Shown here: piece by piece, positions 45,911 through 55,792 of the stretch | How the letters are laid out: every line of letters begins with the position of its first letter | Position numbering within the stretch: the first letter of the stretch is position 1 | Source: Pseudomonas brassicacearum | Lineage (GTDB): Bacteria > Pseudomonadota > Gammaproteobacteria > Pseudomonadales > Pseudomonadaceae | NCBI RefSeq assembly: GCF_009601685.2 | Contig: NZ_CP045701.2 | Coordinates: 620,001 to 684,000 of the forward strand | DNA: 64,000 nucleotides | Reading direction: 5' to 3' | Notes under the pieces: model-generated | The model's input: the letters and a program-made list of their open reading frames with translations, nothing else | Database searches by the model: none | What the model was told of the DNA's origin: nothing | Program-made: the position numbers and the translations under genes

Positions 45911-46605
45911 ATCGCTCCCACACAGTTTTTTGGTCGGTTACAAGATCAATGCCCACCGCCGATCCCTGTGGGAGCAAAGCTTGCTCGCGATATCGGTGGG
46001 TCTACTTGCATTAATGCTGAATGTGCCGCCGTCTTCGCGAGCAAGCCCGCTCCCACAATGGGATCGGAGTACGACCGCAGAACCAGGCCAGCTGTCAGGC
46101 CGTCTCGCGAGCAAGCTTTGCTCCCACAGGACCTGCTCAAACAGATCTGATGGGCGTACGACCAGGAGAATCAGGTCGGCTACTAGGCCGCCTCGTGGTG
46201 GACGTTGATCTCGGCGCCCCGTTAACCACGCTGGCCGAACGCAGGCATTGTGGAGTGGGCAACCCGGCATGGATGCCGGGTTAGCCGCGCTGGGCCATGG
46301 ATGGCCCTTCGCGGCGGCCCACGGAGCAATGCCGGAGTGAGGGCATGCCGAGCCTAAGCGAGGCACCGAGTGGTGGGGCATGAGCGTTTTGCTTACTTTT
46401 GCGCTTTTCAAAAGTGAGCCGCCGTAAGGGCGGAACCCTAAGTGGCCGTTACCGCAGCAATGGATATGTACTCAGTCAAGCCGCCATCGCGAGCAGGCTC
46501 GCTCCCACAGTTTGATCGAAGTACAACAGGGAGTACCAGGTCGGACACCAGGCCGCCATCGCGAGCAAGCTTTGCTCCCACAGCCACCGTGATCGACGAT
46601 TCATA
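45911..46605. repeat. Arm B of the inverted duplication (uninterrupted)
   Basis: Reverse-complement counterpart of arm A, without the IS. It begins with GATCGCTCCCACACAG (matching the end of arm A), passes REP modules at about 45966, 46040 and 46105, the palindromes CCCGGCATGGATGCCGGG and GGGCCATGGATGGCCC at 46263-46310, and ends with REP modules at 46485 and 46555. The whole 806-base gap 45885-46690 is non-coding. Confidence 0.85.
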
Positions 46606-46690
46606 GGAGGCAACTACACGGTCAAATCCCCCCAACCACCGCAATCTCCCTGTAAACTCCGGCCTTTGCCCAACACCCAGGGAGTCGGCA

Positions 46691-47299
46691 ATGTCGGGTT
46701 CGATCCTTTATATCCATGGCTTCAACAGCGCCCCAGCGTCGACCAAGGCCAGCCAGTTGACCCAAGTGATGGCACGCCTGGGCCTGAGCGACCAGTTGCA
46801 GGTGCCCGCCTTGCATCACCACCCCCGCCAAGCCATCGGTCAGCTGGAGCAGGCGATTACAGAACTGGGGCGCCCGCTGCTGGTCGGCAGCTCGCTCGGC
46901 GGCTACTATGCGACTCACTTGGCCGAGCGCCACGGCCTCAAGGCCCTGCTGGTCAACCCTGCCGTCAGCCCGCATCGGATGTTCGACGGCTACCTGGGCA
47001 CGCAGAAGAATTTGTACACCGACGAAGCCTGGGAGTTGACCCACGACCACGTCACGGCCCTGGCCGAGTTGGAAGTGCCGGCGCCCCGGGATCCGCAACG
47101 GTATCAGGTATGGTTGCAAACCGGTGACGAAACGCTGGATTATCGCCACGCCCAACAGTATTACGGCGCCTGTGCCTTGCGCATCCAGGCCGGCGGCGAC
47201 CACAGTTTCCAAGGGTTTGCCCAGCAGTTGCCGGCGCTGTTGAGTTTTGCCGGCATTGGCGCCGATTTGTACCAGGCGATCGACTTCACGTCGCTGTGA
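46691..47299 (+). CDS. yqiA: YqiA-type alpha/beta hydrolase (esterase)
   Basis: A 202-residue alpha/beta hydrolase of the YqiA/UPF0227 family. YIHGFNSAPASTKASQL begins the protein, LVGSSLGGYYATHLA holds the nucleophilic Ser, and AGGDHSFQGF carries the catalytic His. In E. coli yqiA lies between cpdA and parE, as it does here apart from the repeat island. Natural substrate unknown. 42 bases separate it from parE. Confidence 0.92.
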   Translation: MSGSILYIHGFNSAPASTKASQLTQVMARLGLSDQLQVPALHHHPRQAIGQLEQAITELGRPLLVGSSLGGYYATHLAERHGLKALLVNPAVSPHRMFDGYLGTQKNLYTDEAWELTHDHVTALAELEVPAPRDPQRYQVWLQTGDETLDYRHAQQYYGACALRIQAGGDHSFQGFAQQLPALLSFAGIGADLYQAIDFTSL

Positions 47300-47341
47300 G
47301 CCCATCGCCCCTTTTTCATTGAACACTGACGACGAGACCCC

Positions 47342-49246
47342 ATGGCCACTCCCAGCGCTAGCTCTTATAACGCAGACGCCATCGAAGTCCTCTCGGGCCT
47401 CGACCCGGTGCGCAAGCGCCCCGGCATGTACACCGACACCAGTCGGCCGAACCACCTCGCCCAGGAAGTCATCGACAACAGTGTCGACGAAGCCTTGGCC
47501 GGGCATGCGAAGTCGGTGCAGGTCATCCTGCACGCTGACCATTCGCTGGAAGTCAGCGATGACGGCCGCGGCATGCCGGTGGACATTCACCCTGAAGAAG
47601 GGGTGTCGGGCGTCGAGCTGATCCTCACCAAGCTCCACGCCGGCGGCAAGTTTTCCAACAAGAACTACCAGTTCTCCGGCGGTCTGCACGGGGTGGGTAT
47701 TTCCGTGGTCAATGCCTTGTCGACCCAGGTGCGGGTGCGGGTCAAGCGTGACGGCAACGAATACCAGATGACCTTCGCCGATGGCTACAAGGCCACCGAG
47801 CTGGAAGTGGTCGGCACCGTCGGCAAGCGCAACACCGGGACCAGCGTGTATTTCGCTCCGGACCCGAAGTATTTCGATTCACCGAAGTTTTCCGTCAGCC
47901 GCCTCAAGCACGTGCTCAAGGCCAAGGCCGTGTTGTGCCCGGGGCTGCTGGTCAGTTTCGAGGACAAGGCCACTGGCGAGAAAGTCGAGTGGCATTACGA
48001 AGACGGTTTGCGCTCGTACCTGGTGGACGCGGTCAGCGGTTTCGAACGCCTGCCCGACGAGCCGTTCTGCGGCAGCCTGGCCGGTAACAAGGAAGCCGTG
48101 GATTGGGCGTTGTTGTGGCTGCCCGAAGGCGGCGAAAGCGTCCAGGAAAGCTACGTCAACCTGATCCCTACGGCCCAGGGCGGCACCCACGTCAACGGCT
48201 TGCGCCAGGGCCTGCTCGATGCCATGCGCGAGTTCTGCGAGTTCCGCAACCTGTTGCCCCGTGGTGTGAAGCTGGCGCCGGAAGACGTCTGGGAGCGCAT
48301 CGCTTTCGTCTTGTCGATGAAGATGCAGGAACCGCAATTCTCCGGCCAGACCAAGGAACGCCTGTCGTCCCGCGAAGCGGCGGCGTTTGTTTCCGGGGTG
48401 GTCAAGGACGCGTTCAGCCTGTGGCTCAACGCCAACCCGGAAACCGGTTTGGCCCTGGCCGAACTGGCGATCAATAACGCCGGCCGCCGCCTCAAGGCCA
48501 GCAAGAAGGTCGAGCGCAAGCGCATCACCCAGGGGCCGGCATTGCCGGGCAAGCTCGCCGATTGCGCCGGGCAGGACCCGATGCGTTCGGAGCTCTTCCT
48601 GGTGGAAGGTGACTCCGCTGGCGGCTCGGCCAAGCAGGCGCGGGACAAAGAGTTCCAGGCGATCCTGCCGTTGCGGGGCAAGATCCTCAACACCTGGGAA
48701 GTGGACGGCAGCGAAGTGCTGGCCAGCCAGGAAGTGCATAACATCGCCGTGGCCATCGGTGTCGACCCGGGCGCCGAGGACATGAGCCAGCTGCGCTATG
48801 GCAAGATCTGCATCCTCGCCGACGCCGACTCCGACGGTTTGCACATCGCCACGTTGCTCTGCGCCTTGTTCGTCCAGCATTTCCGTCCGCTGGTGGATGC
48901 CGGCCACGTTTACGTCGCAATGCCGCCGCTGTACCGCATCGACCTGGGCAAGGAAATCTATTACGCCCTGGACGAAGCCGAGCGCGACGGCATTCTGGAT
49001 CGCCTGGTCGCCGAGAAGAAACGCGGCAAGCCACAGGTCACCCGATTCAAGGGCCTGGGCGAGATGAACCCGCCGCAACTGCGTGAAACCACCATGGATC
49101 CGAACACCCGCCGTCTGGTGCAGTTGACCCTGGATGATTTCGAAGCGACGTCGGAGATGATGGACATGCTGCTGGCGAAGAAGCGCGCCGGCGATCGCAA
49201 GTCCTGGCTCGAATCCAAAGGGAACCTGGCCGAGGTGTTGGCCTGA
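47342..49246 (+). CDS. parE: DNA topoisomerase IV subunit B
   Basis: ATPase subunit of topoisomerase IV, which decatenates chromosomes. 634 residues: GHKL ATPase (EVIDNSVDEALAG, VSDDGRGMPVDIHPEEG, GGLHGVGISVVNALS), transducer, and TOPRIM with EGDSAGGSAKQARD and LADADSDG. Complete, with normal motifs. The stop overlaps the next gene's ATG (TGATG). Partner parC lies 1.5 kb downstream with two small genes between. Confidence 0.98.
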   Translation: MATPSASSYNADAIEVLSGLDPVRKRPGMYTDTSRPNHLAQEVIDNSVDEALAGHAKSVQVILHADHSLEVSDDGRGMPVDIHPEEGVSGVELILTKLHAGGKFSNKNYQFSGGLHGVGISVVNALSTQVRVRVKRDGNEYQMTFADGYKATELEVVGTVGKRNTGTSVYFAPDPKYFDSPKFSVSRLKHVLKAKAVLCPGLLVSFEDKATGEKVEWHYEDGLRSYLVDAVSGFERLPDEPFCGSLAGNKEAVDWALLWLPEGGESVQESYVNLIPTAQGGTHVNGLRQGLLDAMREFCEFRNLLPRGVKLAPEDVWERIAFVLSMKMQEPQFSGQTKERLSSREAAAFVSGVVKDAFSLWLNANPETGLALAELAINNAGRRLKASKKVERKRITQGPALPGKLADCAGQDPMRSELFLVEGDSAGGSAKQARDKEFQAILPLRGKILNTWEVDGSEVLASQEVHNIAVAIGVDPGAEDMSQLRYGKICILADADSDGLHIATLLCALFVQHFRPLVDAGHVYVAMPPLYRIDLGKEIYYALDEAERDGILDRLVAEKKRGKPQVTRFKGLGEMNPPQLRETTMDPNTRRLVQLTLDDFEATSEMMDMLLAKKRAGDRKSWLESKGNLAEVLA

Positions 49247-50232
49247 TGCGCAACGGTTTCGCCCTGGCGTTGTTGCTGTGGGCGGGGGGTGTCGTTGCCG
49301 GGCCTGCACCCGAGCTGAAGTTGCTGTCCGAGCATGCCGTCGATGGCATGCGCGGCGGCAATCTGTCAGGGCTGGCGCTGTGCGGCGACGAAATGTGGAC
49401 GGTATCCGATCGCGACGATGACCGGATCTACCGCCTCAAACCCGTCGATGCGCCGGTCTGGCAAGCCGAAGTGGTTGAAATCGAGGTGCCCGAGGTGCCG
49501 GACAACGGTTTGCCATGGGGTTTGCGCTCACGGACTTGGGCGGCCTCGTTCCTGCGCGGTGGTGAGCTGGATTTCGAAGGCATCAGCTGCGACAGCGCTG
49601 GCAATCGCTATGTGGTCAGCGAGTCCCATGCCGCCGTGCTGCAGATACCGCCGACGGGGCCGGCGACCTGGTTGAAAATTGCACCAACCATGCTCCGCCA
49701 GGCCCGCGCCAGTGGCATGTTGCTGCATTTCAATGCGTTGTTCGAAGGCTTGGCCGTCAACCCGGCCGGTGACCAACTGTGGTTGGCGGCCGAGCGTGAG
49801 CGTCGCGGGCTTTTGCGGGTCAAGCGCCAGCAAACGGTGTGGGACTGCGATGGCAATTGCGTACTGCTGAGCGAAGCGGGGCTGGAGATGCAGCCGGCGC
49901 AATTTCCCAAGGCCAAGGCGGTTTCGCGCGATTTTGCTGATCTGTCATTGTTCAATGGCAAGCTGTTTACCCTGGAACGCAACGCCTTCGAGATCTGTCG
50001 GCGTGATCCGCAGACCGCCCAAGTGGAGCGGTGCTGGTCGTTCGCCGCCGAGGCGTTGCAGGAGGGTCGGCGTTACTCCCAGGACTATGGGCTGGCCGAA
50101 GCGCTGGTCGTGGACGCCGAGGGCGCCTGGATCGGCCTGGACAACAACGACGGTGCCCGCGCCGACGGCGAAACGCGGCCGATCATCTGGCGCTTCGCCG
50201 CGCCGGACGGTGGCTGGGGCGCCTCGCCATGA
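49246..50232 (+). CDS. Exported esterase-like/phytase-like protein
   Basis: A 328-residue secreted protein with a signal peptide (NGFALALLLWAGGVVAGPA). It matches the family annotated as esterase-like activity of phytase, a predicted beta-propeller: segments such as NLSGLALCGDEMWTVSDRDD, LDFEGISCDSAGNRYVVSE and DYGLAEALVVDAEGAWIGLD look like propeller blades. The reaction is not established. Overlaps parE and the aspartic protease gene; co-expressed with topoisomerase IV by position, matching PA4966. Confidence 0.78.
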   Translation: MRNGFALALLLWAGGVVAGPAPELKLLSEHAVDGMRGGNLSGLALCGDEMWTVSDRDDDRIYRLKPVDAPVWQAEVVEIEVPEVPDNGLPWGLRSRTWAASFLRGGELDFEGISCDSAGNRYVVSESHAAVLQIPPTGPATWLKIAPTMLRQARASGMLLHFNALFEGLAVNPAGDQLWLAAERERRGLLRVKRQQTVWDCDGNCVLLSEAGLEMQPAQFPKAKAVSRDFADLSLFNGKLFTLERNAFEICRRDPQTAQVERCWSFAAEALQEGRRYSQDYGLAEALVVDAEGAWIGLDNNDGARADGETRPIIWRFAAPDGGWGASP

Positions 50233-50750
50233 GTCAGCAACTGCCGGGCAAGCGTGCTGGTCGGGTGTTGATGATCGTGGCCTGGTGCGCGGCGCTGTTC
50301 CTGGCAACGCGGTTTTTTTCCCAATGGGAACAGCGCCAGCAAAACCCCAATGCCCAGGTGTATTCGCAAAGAGGCGAAGGGTTTATCGAGGTGAAGTTGG
50401 TCGGCAACAGGCAGGGACATTTCGTCGCCAGCGGCCAGATCAACGGCCAGCCGGTGGATTTCATGCTCGACACGGGTGCCACCGACGTGGCGATTCCGGT
50501 GGAGTTGGCCGAGCGCCTCAAGCTGGTAAAAGGTTTCGGCGTGACGTTGAGTACCGCCAACGGTTTGAGCGAGGGCTATCGCACCCGCATCGACCGGCTG
50601 CAATTGGGTGACATCGTATTGCGCGATGTCCGCGCCCTGGTGGCGCCAGGCCTGGGTGGCACGCAAGTGCTGCTGGGCATGAGCGCCCTGAACAAACTTG
50701 AATTTACCCAGCGCGACGGCACCATGCTGCTGCGCCAGACAACGAACTGA
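50229..50750 (+). CDS. Membrane-anchored retropepsin-like aspartic protease
   Basis: A 173-residue protein with a single N-terminal membrane helix ([18 protein letters not shown]), then a periplasmic domain with the retropepsin active-site motif [13 protein letters not shown] (Asp near residue 79) and [12 protein letters not shown], the flap-end motif of clan AA proteases (TIGR02281 type). A homodimer would supply both aspartates. Substrates unknown. It overlaps the upstream gene by four bases and lies ten bases before parC. Confidence 0.87.
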   Translation: MSQQLPGKRAGRVLMIVAWCAALFLATRFFSQWEQRQQNPNAQVYSQRGEGFIEVKLVGNRQGHFVASGQINGQPVDFMLDTGATDVAIPVELAERLKLVKGFGVTLSTANGLSEGYRTRIDRLQLGDIVLRDVRALVAPGLGGTQVLLGMSALNKLEFTQRDGTMLLRQTTN

Positions 50751-50760
50751 TGAGGCCCGC

Positions 50761-53025
50761 ATGAGCGACATTCTTGCAGACAGCTTAGACGGCGTAGAGC
50801 GCCGATCGCTGGCTGACTTCACCGAAAATGCCTACCTCAACTACTCCATGTACGTGATCATGGACCGCGCCTTGCCGCATATCGGCGACGGCTTGAAACC
50901 GGTCCAGCGGCGAATCATCTATGCCATGAGTGAGCTGGGGCTGGATGCAGATTCCAAGCACAAGAAGTCGGCGCGTACCGTCGGTGACGTGCTCGGTAAG
51001 TTCCACCCCCACGGCGACTCGGCCTGCTATGAAGCCATGGTGCTGATGGCCCAGCCATTCAGCTATCGCTACACGCTGGTGGACGGGCAGGGCAACTGGG
51101 GTGCGCCGGACGATCCCAAGTCCTTCGCGGCCATGCGTTACACCGAGGCGCGGTTGTCGCGCTATTCCGAGGTACTGCTCAGCGAGCTGGGCCAGGGCAC
51201 CGCGGACTGGGGGCCGAACTTCGACGGCACCCTCGACGAACCCCTGGTTTTGCCGGCACGTTTACCGAATATCCTCCTCAATGGCACCACCGGCATTGCC
51301 GTGGGCATGGCCACCGACGTGCCACCCCACAACCTGCGGGAAGTGGCCACGGCGTGCGTGCGTCTGCTGGACGAGCCCAAAGCCACGGTGGAGCAACTCT
51401 GCGAGCACATCCAGGGCCCGGACTATCCGACTGAAGCGGAAATCATCACGCCGCGCGCCGACCTGCTGAAAATCTACGAGACCGGTCGCGGTTCGGTGCG
51501 CATGCGCGCCGTGTACCACATCGAAGACGGCGACATCATTGTCACCGCGTTGCCGCACCAGGTCTCCGGGGCCAAGGTCTTGGAACAAATTGCCGCGATG
51601 ATGCAGGCAAAACCGTCGAAAGCACCGCAAGTGGCTGACTTGCGCGACGAGTCCGACCACGAAAACCCGTGCCGCATTGTGATCATCCCGGTCAACAGCC
51701 GAGTCGATCATGACGCGTTGATGCAGCACTTGTTCGCCAGCACTGACCTGGAGTCCAGCTATCGGGTCAACATCAACATCATCGGCCTGGACGGCAAGCC
51801 GCAGTTGAAAAACCTGCGGGCACTGCTGGTGGAGTGGCTGGAGTTCCGGGTCAAGACCGTGCGTCGGCGCCTGCAATTCCGCCTGGATAAGGTCGAGCGT
51901 CGCCTGCATCTGTTGGACGGTTTGCTGATTGCCTACCTCAACCTGGATGAAGTGATCCACATCATCCGCACCGAGGAGCACCCCAAGGCCAGCCTGATCG
52001 CCCGTTTTGCCCTGAGTGAAATCCAGGCCGACTACATCCTCGACACCCGCCTGCGGCAGTTGGCGCGGTTGGAAGAGATGAAGCTGCGCGCCGAACAGGA
52101 CGAACTTCTCAAGGAACAGGCCAAGCTGCAAGCCCTGCTGGGCAGCGAAGCCAAGCTCAAGAAGCTGGTGCGCACCGAACTGCTCAAGGATGCCGAGACC
52201 TATGGCGATGACCGTCGCTCGCCAATCGTCGAGCGTGCCGAAGCCAAGGCGCTGAGCGAGCACGATCTGCTGCCGAACGAGAAAGTGACTGTCGTGCTGT
52301 CAGAAAAAGGTTGGGTACGCTCCGCCAAAGGTCATGATATTGACGCGACGGGGCTTTCCTACAAGGCCGGGGATGGCTTCAAGGCCCTGGCAGCCGGGCG
52401 TTCCAACCAGTTTGCGGTGTTCGTCGACTCCACCGGGCGCAGTTATTCGGTGCCGGCGCATACCCTGCCATCGGCTCGCGGCCAGGGCGAACCGCTGACC
52501 GGTCGTTTAACGCCACCACCGGGTGCAACTTTTGAGTGCGTGCTGATGCCTGATGATGATGGACTGTACGTAATTGCATCGGACGCCGGTTACGGATTCG
52601 TGGTCAAGGGTGAGGATCTGCAAGCCAAGAACAAGGCGGGCAAGGCGTTGTTGAGCTTGCCGAACAACGCCAAGGTCATTGCCCCTCGCCCGGTGGCCGA
52701 TCGGGAGAACAACTGGCTGGCTTCGGTCACCACCGAAGGCCGGTTGCTGGTGTTCAAGATCAGCGACCTGCCACAGCTGGGTAAAGGCAAGGGCAACAAG
52801 ATTATTGGTATTTCCGGCGAACGGGTCGCTAGCCGTGAGGAATATGTCACGGATATTGCAGTGTTGCCGGAAGGCGCCACGCTTGTGCTACAGGCAGGAA
52901 AACGCACGCTTTCGTTGAAGGCGGACGATCTTGAGCATTACAAGGGTGAACGCGGTCGGCGGGGTAACAAGCTTCCAAGGGGTTTTCAGCGGGTCGATGC
53001 ACTGCTCGTCGAAAACCTCAATTAG
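50761..53025 (+). CDS. parC: DNA topoisomerase IV subunit A
   Basis: DNA-cleaving subunit of topoisomerase IV. 754 residues from MSDILADS, the P. aeruginosa-like start. Active-site Tyr lies in [11 protein letters not shown]. The quinolone-resistance region reads [13 protein letters not shown] with Ser87 and Glu91, the wild-type residues, so no ParC-based fluoroquinolone resistance is predicted. The C-terminal pinwheel domain is complete. Confidence 0.98.
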   Translation: MSDILADSLDGVERRSLADFTENAYLNYSMYVIMDRALPHIGDGLKPVQRRIIYAMSELGLDADSKHKKSARTVGDVLGKFHPHGDSACYEAMVLMAQPFSYRYTLVDGQGNWGAPDDPKSFAAMRYTEARLSRYSEVLLSELGQGTADWGPNFDGTLDEPLVLPARLPNILLNGTTGIAVGMATDVPPHNLREVATACVRLLDEPKATVEQLCEHIQGPDYPTEAEIITPRADLLKIYETGRGSVRMRAVYHIEDGDIIVTALPHQVSGAKVLEQIAAMMQAKPSKAPQVADLRDESDHENPCRIVIIPVNSRVDHDALMQHLFASTDLESSYRVNINIIGLDGKPQLKNLRALLVEWLEFRVKTVRRRLQFRLDKVERRLHLLDGLLIAYLNLDEVIHIIRTEEHPKASLIARFALSEIQADYILDTRLRQLARLEEMKLRAEQDELLKEQAKLQALLGSEAKLKKLVRTELLKDAETYGDDRRSPIVERAEAKALSEHDLLPNEKVTVVLSEKGWVRSAKGHDIDATGLSYKAGDGFKALAAGRSNQFAVFVDSTGRSYSVPAHTLPSARGQGEPLTGRLTPPPGATFECVLMPDDDGLYVIASDAGYGFVVKGEDLQAKNKAGKALLSLPNNAKVIAPRPVADRENNWLASVTTEGRLLVFKISDLPQLGKGKGNKIIGISGERVASREEYVTDIAVLPEGATLVLQAGKRTLSLKADDLEHYKGERGRRGNKLPRGFQRVDALLVENLN

Positions 53026-53204
53026 GCGTACTAGAGGGCTCGGTCTGCGATTAAATGCCGCAGATCGATACTTTCGCGCTGGAGTCGGCGCGCATATTCA
53101 CGGATGATAGGCCCTTTCAAGCGCCGGCGTGGCCGAGCGTTCTTCATAATGACCGAGTATTTTTTCATTGTGGTAAGCCTTGTGGCTGCCACCTGGACGG
53201 AACG

Positions 53205-53909
53205 ATGACTGCTCTGCGCCTCCCTATTTTGTGGCTCGCCGGCCTGCTTGGCCTGGCGGGCTGCAGCATGAACCAGCCGGTGTCGCTGTACCAACTGGAC
53301 AGCGGAACCCCAGCCCAGCCTGCGCAAAGCACAGGCATGGCAGTATTGCTGGGGCCGGTCCTGATCGCCGACTACCTGCAACGCGAAACCTTGTTGCAAC
53401 GCCAGCCGGACGGCAGCCTGCAAGCCGCCACTGACGGGCGTTGGGCTGGCAGCCTGTCTTCGGACATCGATCAGTTGCTGCTACGCCAGGTTGCCGGGCA
53501 CCTGGACAGCCAGCGTGTGGTGCTGGCACCTGCAACCCAAGGCTTCACCCCGGATGTACAGGTGCTGCTGTCGATTACCCGCCTGGACTCGGGTAAAGCC
53601 CAGCCGGCAGTGCTCGATGCCCAATGGCGATTGATCGACCGTCGTGGCAAGGTGCGTGAGAACCGCATCGTTCATCTGCAAGAGCAGCATACCGGCACCA
53701 CGGCGGCACAGGTCCAGGCCCAGGGCGTGCTCCTGCAACGCCTGGCCGAACAGTTGTCCGTGTCGCTCAAGCCCCTGGCCAACCAGCCGCCTGTTGCAGA
53801 CGTTCCACGCAAGCCTGCTCCCGCCCCAGCCAAGCCGGCAGAAAAGAACAACGACAAGATCCCGATGGCCTTGCCGATTCGTACGGACATGGAAGTGTTC
53901 AGGTTCTGA
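53205..53909 (+). CDS. PqiC-like transport auxiliary lipoprotein
   Basis: A 234-residue lipoprotein: MTALRLPILWLAGLLGLAGC with lipobox Cys20, then a domain of the ABC-type transport auxiliary (PqiC) family with VSLYQLDSG near the mature start. The tail is Pro/Ala/Lys-rich (RKPAPAPAKPAEKNNDK). Such lipoproteins partner MCE (PqiB/YebT) lipid bridges, but no mce gene is beside it, so it may serve a distant system. The start was set at the signal peptide; 50 in-frame upstream residues are untypical. A terminator follows. Confidence 0.82.
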   Translation: MTALRLPILWLAGLLGLAGCSMNQPVSLYQLDSGTPAQPAQSTGMAVLLGPVLIADYLQRETLLQRQPDGSLQAATDGRWAGSLSSDIDQLLLRQVAGHLDSQRVVLAPATQGFTPDVQVLLSITRLDSGKAQPAVLDAQWRLIDRRGKVRENRIVHLQEQHTGTTAAQVQAQGVLLQRLAEQLSVSLKPLANQPPVADVPRKPAPAPAKPAEKNNDKIPMALPIRTDMEVFRF

Positions 53910-53929
53910 TGGTGGGACCGGATACAAAA

Positions 53930-53965
53930 CAAAGCCCGCGTTGATGCGGGCTTTGTTGTTTCTGC
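53930..53965 (+). terminator. Terminator after the PqiC-like gene
   Basis: Ten-base stem CAAAGCCCGC / GCGGGCTTTG with a six-base loop, followed by TTGTTTC. It ends the plus-strand transcript and begins 20 bases after the stop codon. Confidence 0.85.
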
Positions 53966-53996
53966 CGGTTGGATTTTCCGGCGCCTGTATCGGCCC

Positions 53997-54072
53997 TATC
54001 GCGAGCAAGCTCGCACAGGAGGTTCTCTGTATGGCCACAGGCCCCTGTGGGAGCGAGCTTGCTCGCGATGAG
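53997..54072. repeat. REP pair in tail-to-tail orientation
   Basis: An inverted REP (TATCGCGAGCAAGCTCGCAC) at 53997-54019 faces a direct one (CCTGTGGGAGCGAGCTTGCTC) at 54043-54072. The two lie between convergent terminators. Confidence 0.78.
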
Positions 54073-54084
54073 GCCGGCCCAGAC

Positions 54085-54123
54085 AACAAAAAAGCCCGCA
54101 GACAATCACTCATCTGCGGGCTT
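54085..54123 (-). terminator. Terminator for the YtjB-like gene
   Basis: On the minus strand, an 11-base stem AAGCCCGCAGA / TCTGCGGGCTT is followed by a run of T (TTTTTTGTTGT). It lies 22 bases after the stop of the minus-strand gene. Confidence 0.87.
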
Positions 54124-54144
54124 CGTCATTTCAGGTCCTGAGAC

Positions 54145-55659
54145 TCAGGCCTGACGCTCATGCATCCGTGCCAACTGCCGCTCCAGCATCGATGGATAAG
54201 GCTCCATCAACCGCTCCACGCAGCACGCGCCTTCGGGGCTGGCGATGGGGCGGATGCGGGCGCGCTGGCGGATCAGGGCGTCGTCGTTGATCTTGCGCTC
54301 CACCAGCAGCAGGTTGCGGCTGTGCTGCGACAGTGCCAGGGCGTCCTGGGCGGTTTCGGTCAGTAGCAGGTCGATCTGGCTCAGGCCGAACAAGCCATCA
54401 CCCAGGGTCAGGCCCAGTTGCAGTTGCAGGGTGATGCCGCTGTCGGCGACTTCTATCTGCAACTGGTGGCCCAAGGCGCGCAGCAACTCACCGCAGCAAA
54501 TGGCGTTGGTCAGGTAGTCGTCGCCGCTGTCTTCGGTGTGGAACAGCATCAGCGTGCTGCCGTCGTTCAGGGTGTGCAATTCGCCCTGATAGAGCGATGC
54601 AGCCTGGTCGAGGCAGTCGCGATAGCGCTCGAGCAATTCCTTCAGGCGCGCCTGGGGCAGGCGGCGCAGTTGGTCCTGGGCACCCAGTTGCACGGCCAGT
54701 ACGGCGCTGTGCTGGGGCAGGTTCGAGACGACTGGCCTGGCGACCGGTTGAGGTGCCCCATCGACTGACTCGTCCCGCAGGTCGGCGAACGCGTCGTCGT
54801 CTTCCTCGTCCTCTACCGTGCGCACCAGGTGGCGTGGCGCCGGTCTGGAGGCGGGCATCGGCTGGCTTTCATCAAACCCTGGGTCGCGCAGGTTGCGCAC
54901 TTCGAAGCCCGGTTCGGCATCGTCGTCCACATAGTCGATGTCTTCAGGTTCCGGCACGGGCTCAGGTTCCGGCGCGAAGCTTTCGTGCAGTTGCCGGGCC
55001 AGATCGCCGATTTCGTCCTGGCGCTGGGTGGCCGGCGTGTGTTCGTCGATGTCCCGCAGCCAGACACGCAATTGCAGCAGCGGCGTGGAGATGTGCCGTC
55101 CCAGGCGCAGGCTCAAGGCCAATGACAGCGCCAGCAGGATCGCGCTGAGGATACCCATGCTTTGCAGGCTGATGGTCATCGGTTGCTGGAACTGGTCCAT
55201 GTCCAGGCTGATGCGCAGTTGCCCGGCGGTCACGTCCTGGAAGGTGATCTTGCTCTGGTACATGCCGCCGGACTCGCCCAGCAGGCCAGGCTTGGGGCGC
55301 TGGCCGGCCTCGGCGAGGATCCGGTTGTCCACGCTGTAGATGGCGGCGTGGGCGACCAGTTTGTTCTTGGTCAGGTTGTTGAGCAGCACGTTGAGGCTGA
55401 GGATGTCGTTGGACACCAGCAGTTCGGTGGCGGATGTGGCAGTCTGGGTGGTCAGGCTTTCACCCAGGGCATCGGCCTGCTCGTGCATGGCTTGCTTGAA
55501 TTGCAAGCCCATCACGCAGGCATAGATAACCAGGGCCAGGGCGACCAGGATTACGTTATGGCTGGCAATGCGCAATGCAATCGGCACACGACGGTGACGC
55601 AGTGCACGGAAGATGAGCAGGAAGAAGTTGTCGGTTTTGACTGGCGTGGGCCGGTTCAC
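54145..55659 (-). CDS. YtjB/Smp (AhpA)-like membrane protein
   Basis: A 504-residue membrane protein divergent from serB, as E. coli ytjB (smp) is. Two transmembrane helices (SHNVILVALALVIYACVMGL near residues 30-50 and ILSAILLALSLALSLRLG near 185) enclose a periplasmic domain of about 120 residues. A HAMP-like segment follows the second helix, then an unusually acidic linker (PEPVPEPEDIDYVDDDAE and VEDEEDDDAFADLRDE, about 235-305) and a C-terminal domain resembling a degenerate cyclase. Function unknown. Start GTG at 55659 chosen from the serB-divergent spacing. Confidence 0.73.
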   Translation of the reverse strand: MNRPTPVKTDNFFLLIFRALRHRRVPIALRIASHNVILVALALVIYACVMGLQFKQAMHEQADALGESLTTQTATSATELLVSNDILSLNVLLNNLTKNKLVAHAAIYSVDNRILAEAGQRPKPGLLGESGGMYQSKITFQDVTAGQLRISLDMDQFQQPMTISLQSMGILSAILLALSLALSLRLGRHISTPLLQLRVWLRDIDEHTPATQRQDEIGDLARQLHESFAPEPEPVPEPEDIDYVDDDAEPGFEVRNLRDPGFDESQPMPASRPAPRHLVRTVEDEEDDDAFADLRDESVDGAPQPVARPVVSNLPQHSAVLAVQLGAQDQLRRLPQARLKELLERYRDCLDQAASLYQGELHTLNDGSTLMLFHTEDSGDDYLTNAICCGELLRALGHQLQIEVADSGITLQLQLGLTLGDGLFGLSQIDLLLTETAQDALALSQHSRNLLLVERKINDDALIRQRARIRPIASPEGACCVERLMEPYPSMLERQLARMHERQA

Positions 55660-55792
55660 TGAGCTCGGCTCTTTGTCCGTGAAATTGACGCGCAGTATAG
55701 CGACAGCCCCATGACCGGCAAAGCACTGGCGGTGCCCGATGGTCACTGAATGTGGGTAGAATGCGGTTTTTTTCCACCTGCGGGGGTGCGCC
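55660..55792. promoter_or_regulatory. Divergent promoter gap ytjB-like / serB
   Basis: 133 bases separating the GTG of the YtjB-like gene from the TTG of serB. It must carry both promoters. No repeat or clear operator was recognised; a candidate TAGAAT hexamer lies at 55757-55762 before serB. Confidence 0.4.

Noticed and set aside
42916..46605. CRISPR array from the repeated units
   Set aside because: Repeats are palindromic REP modules in both orientations with irregular spacing; no cas gene is present.
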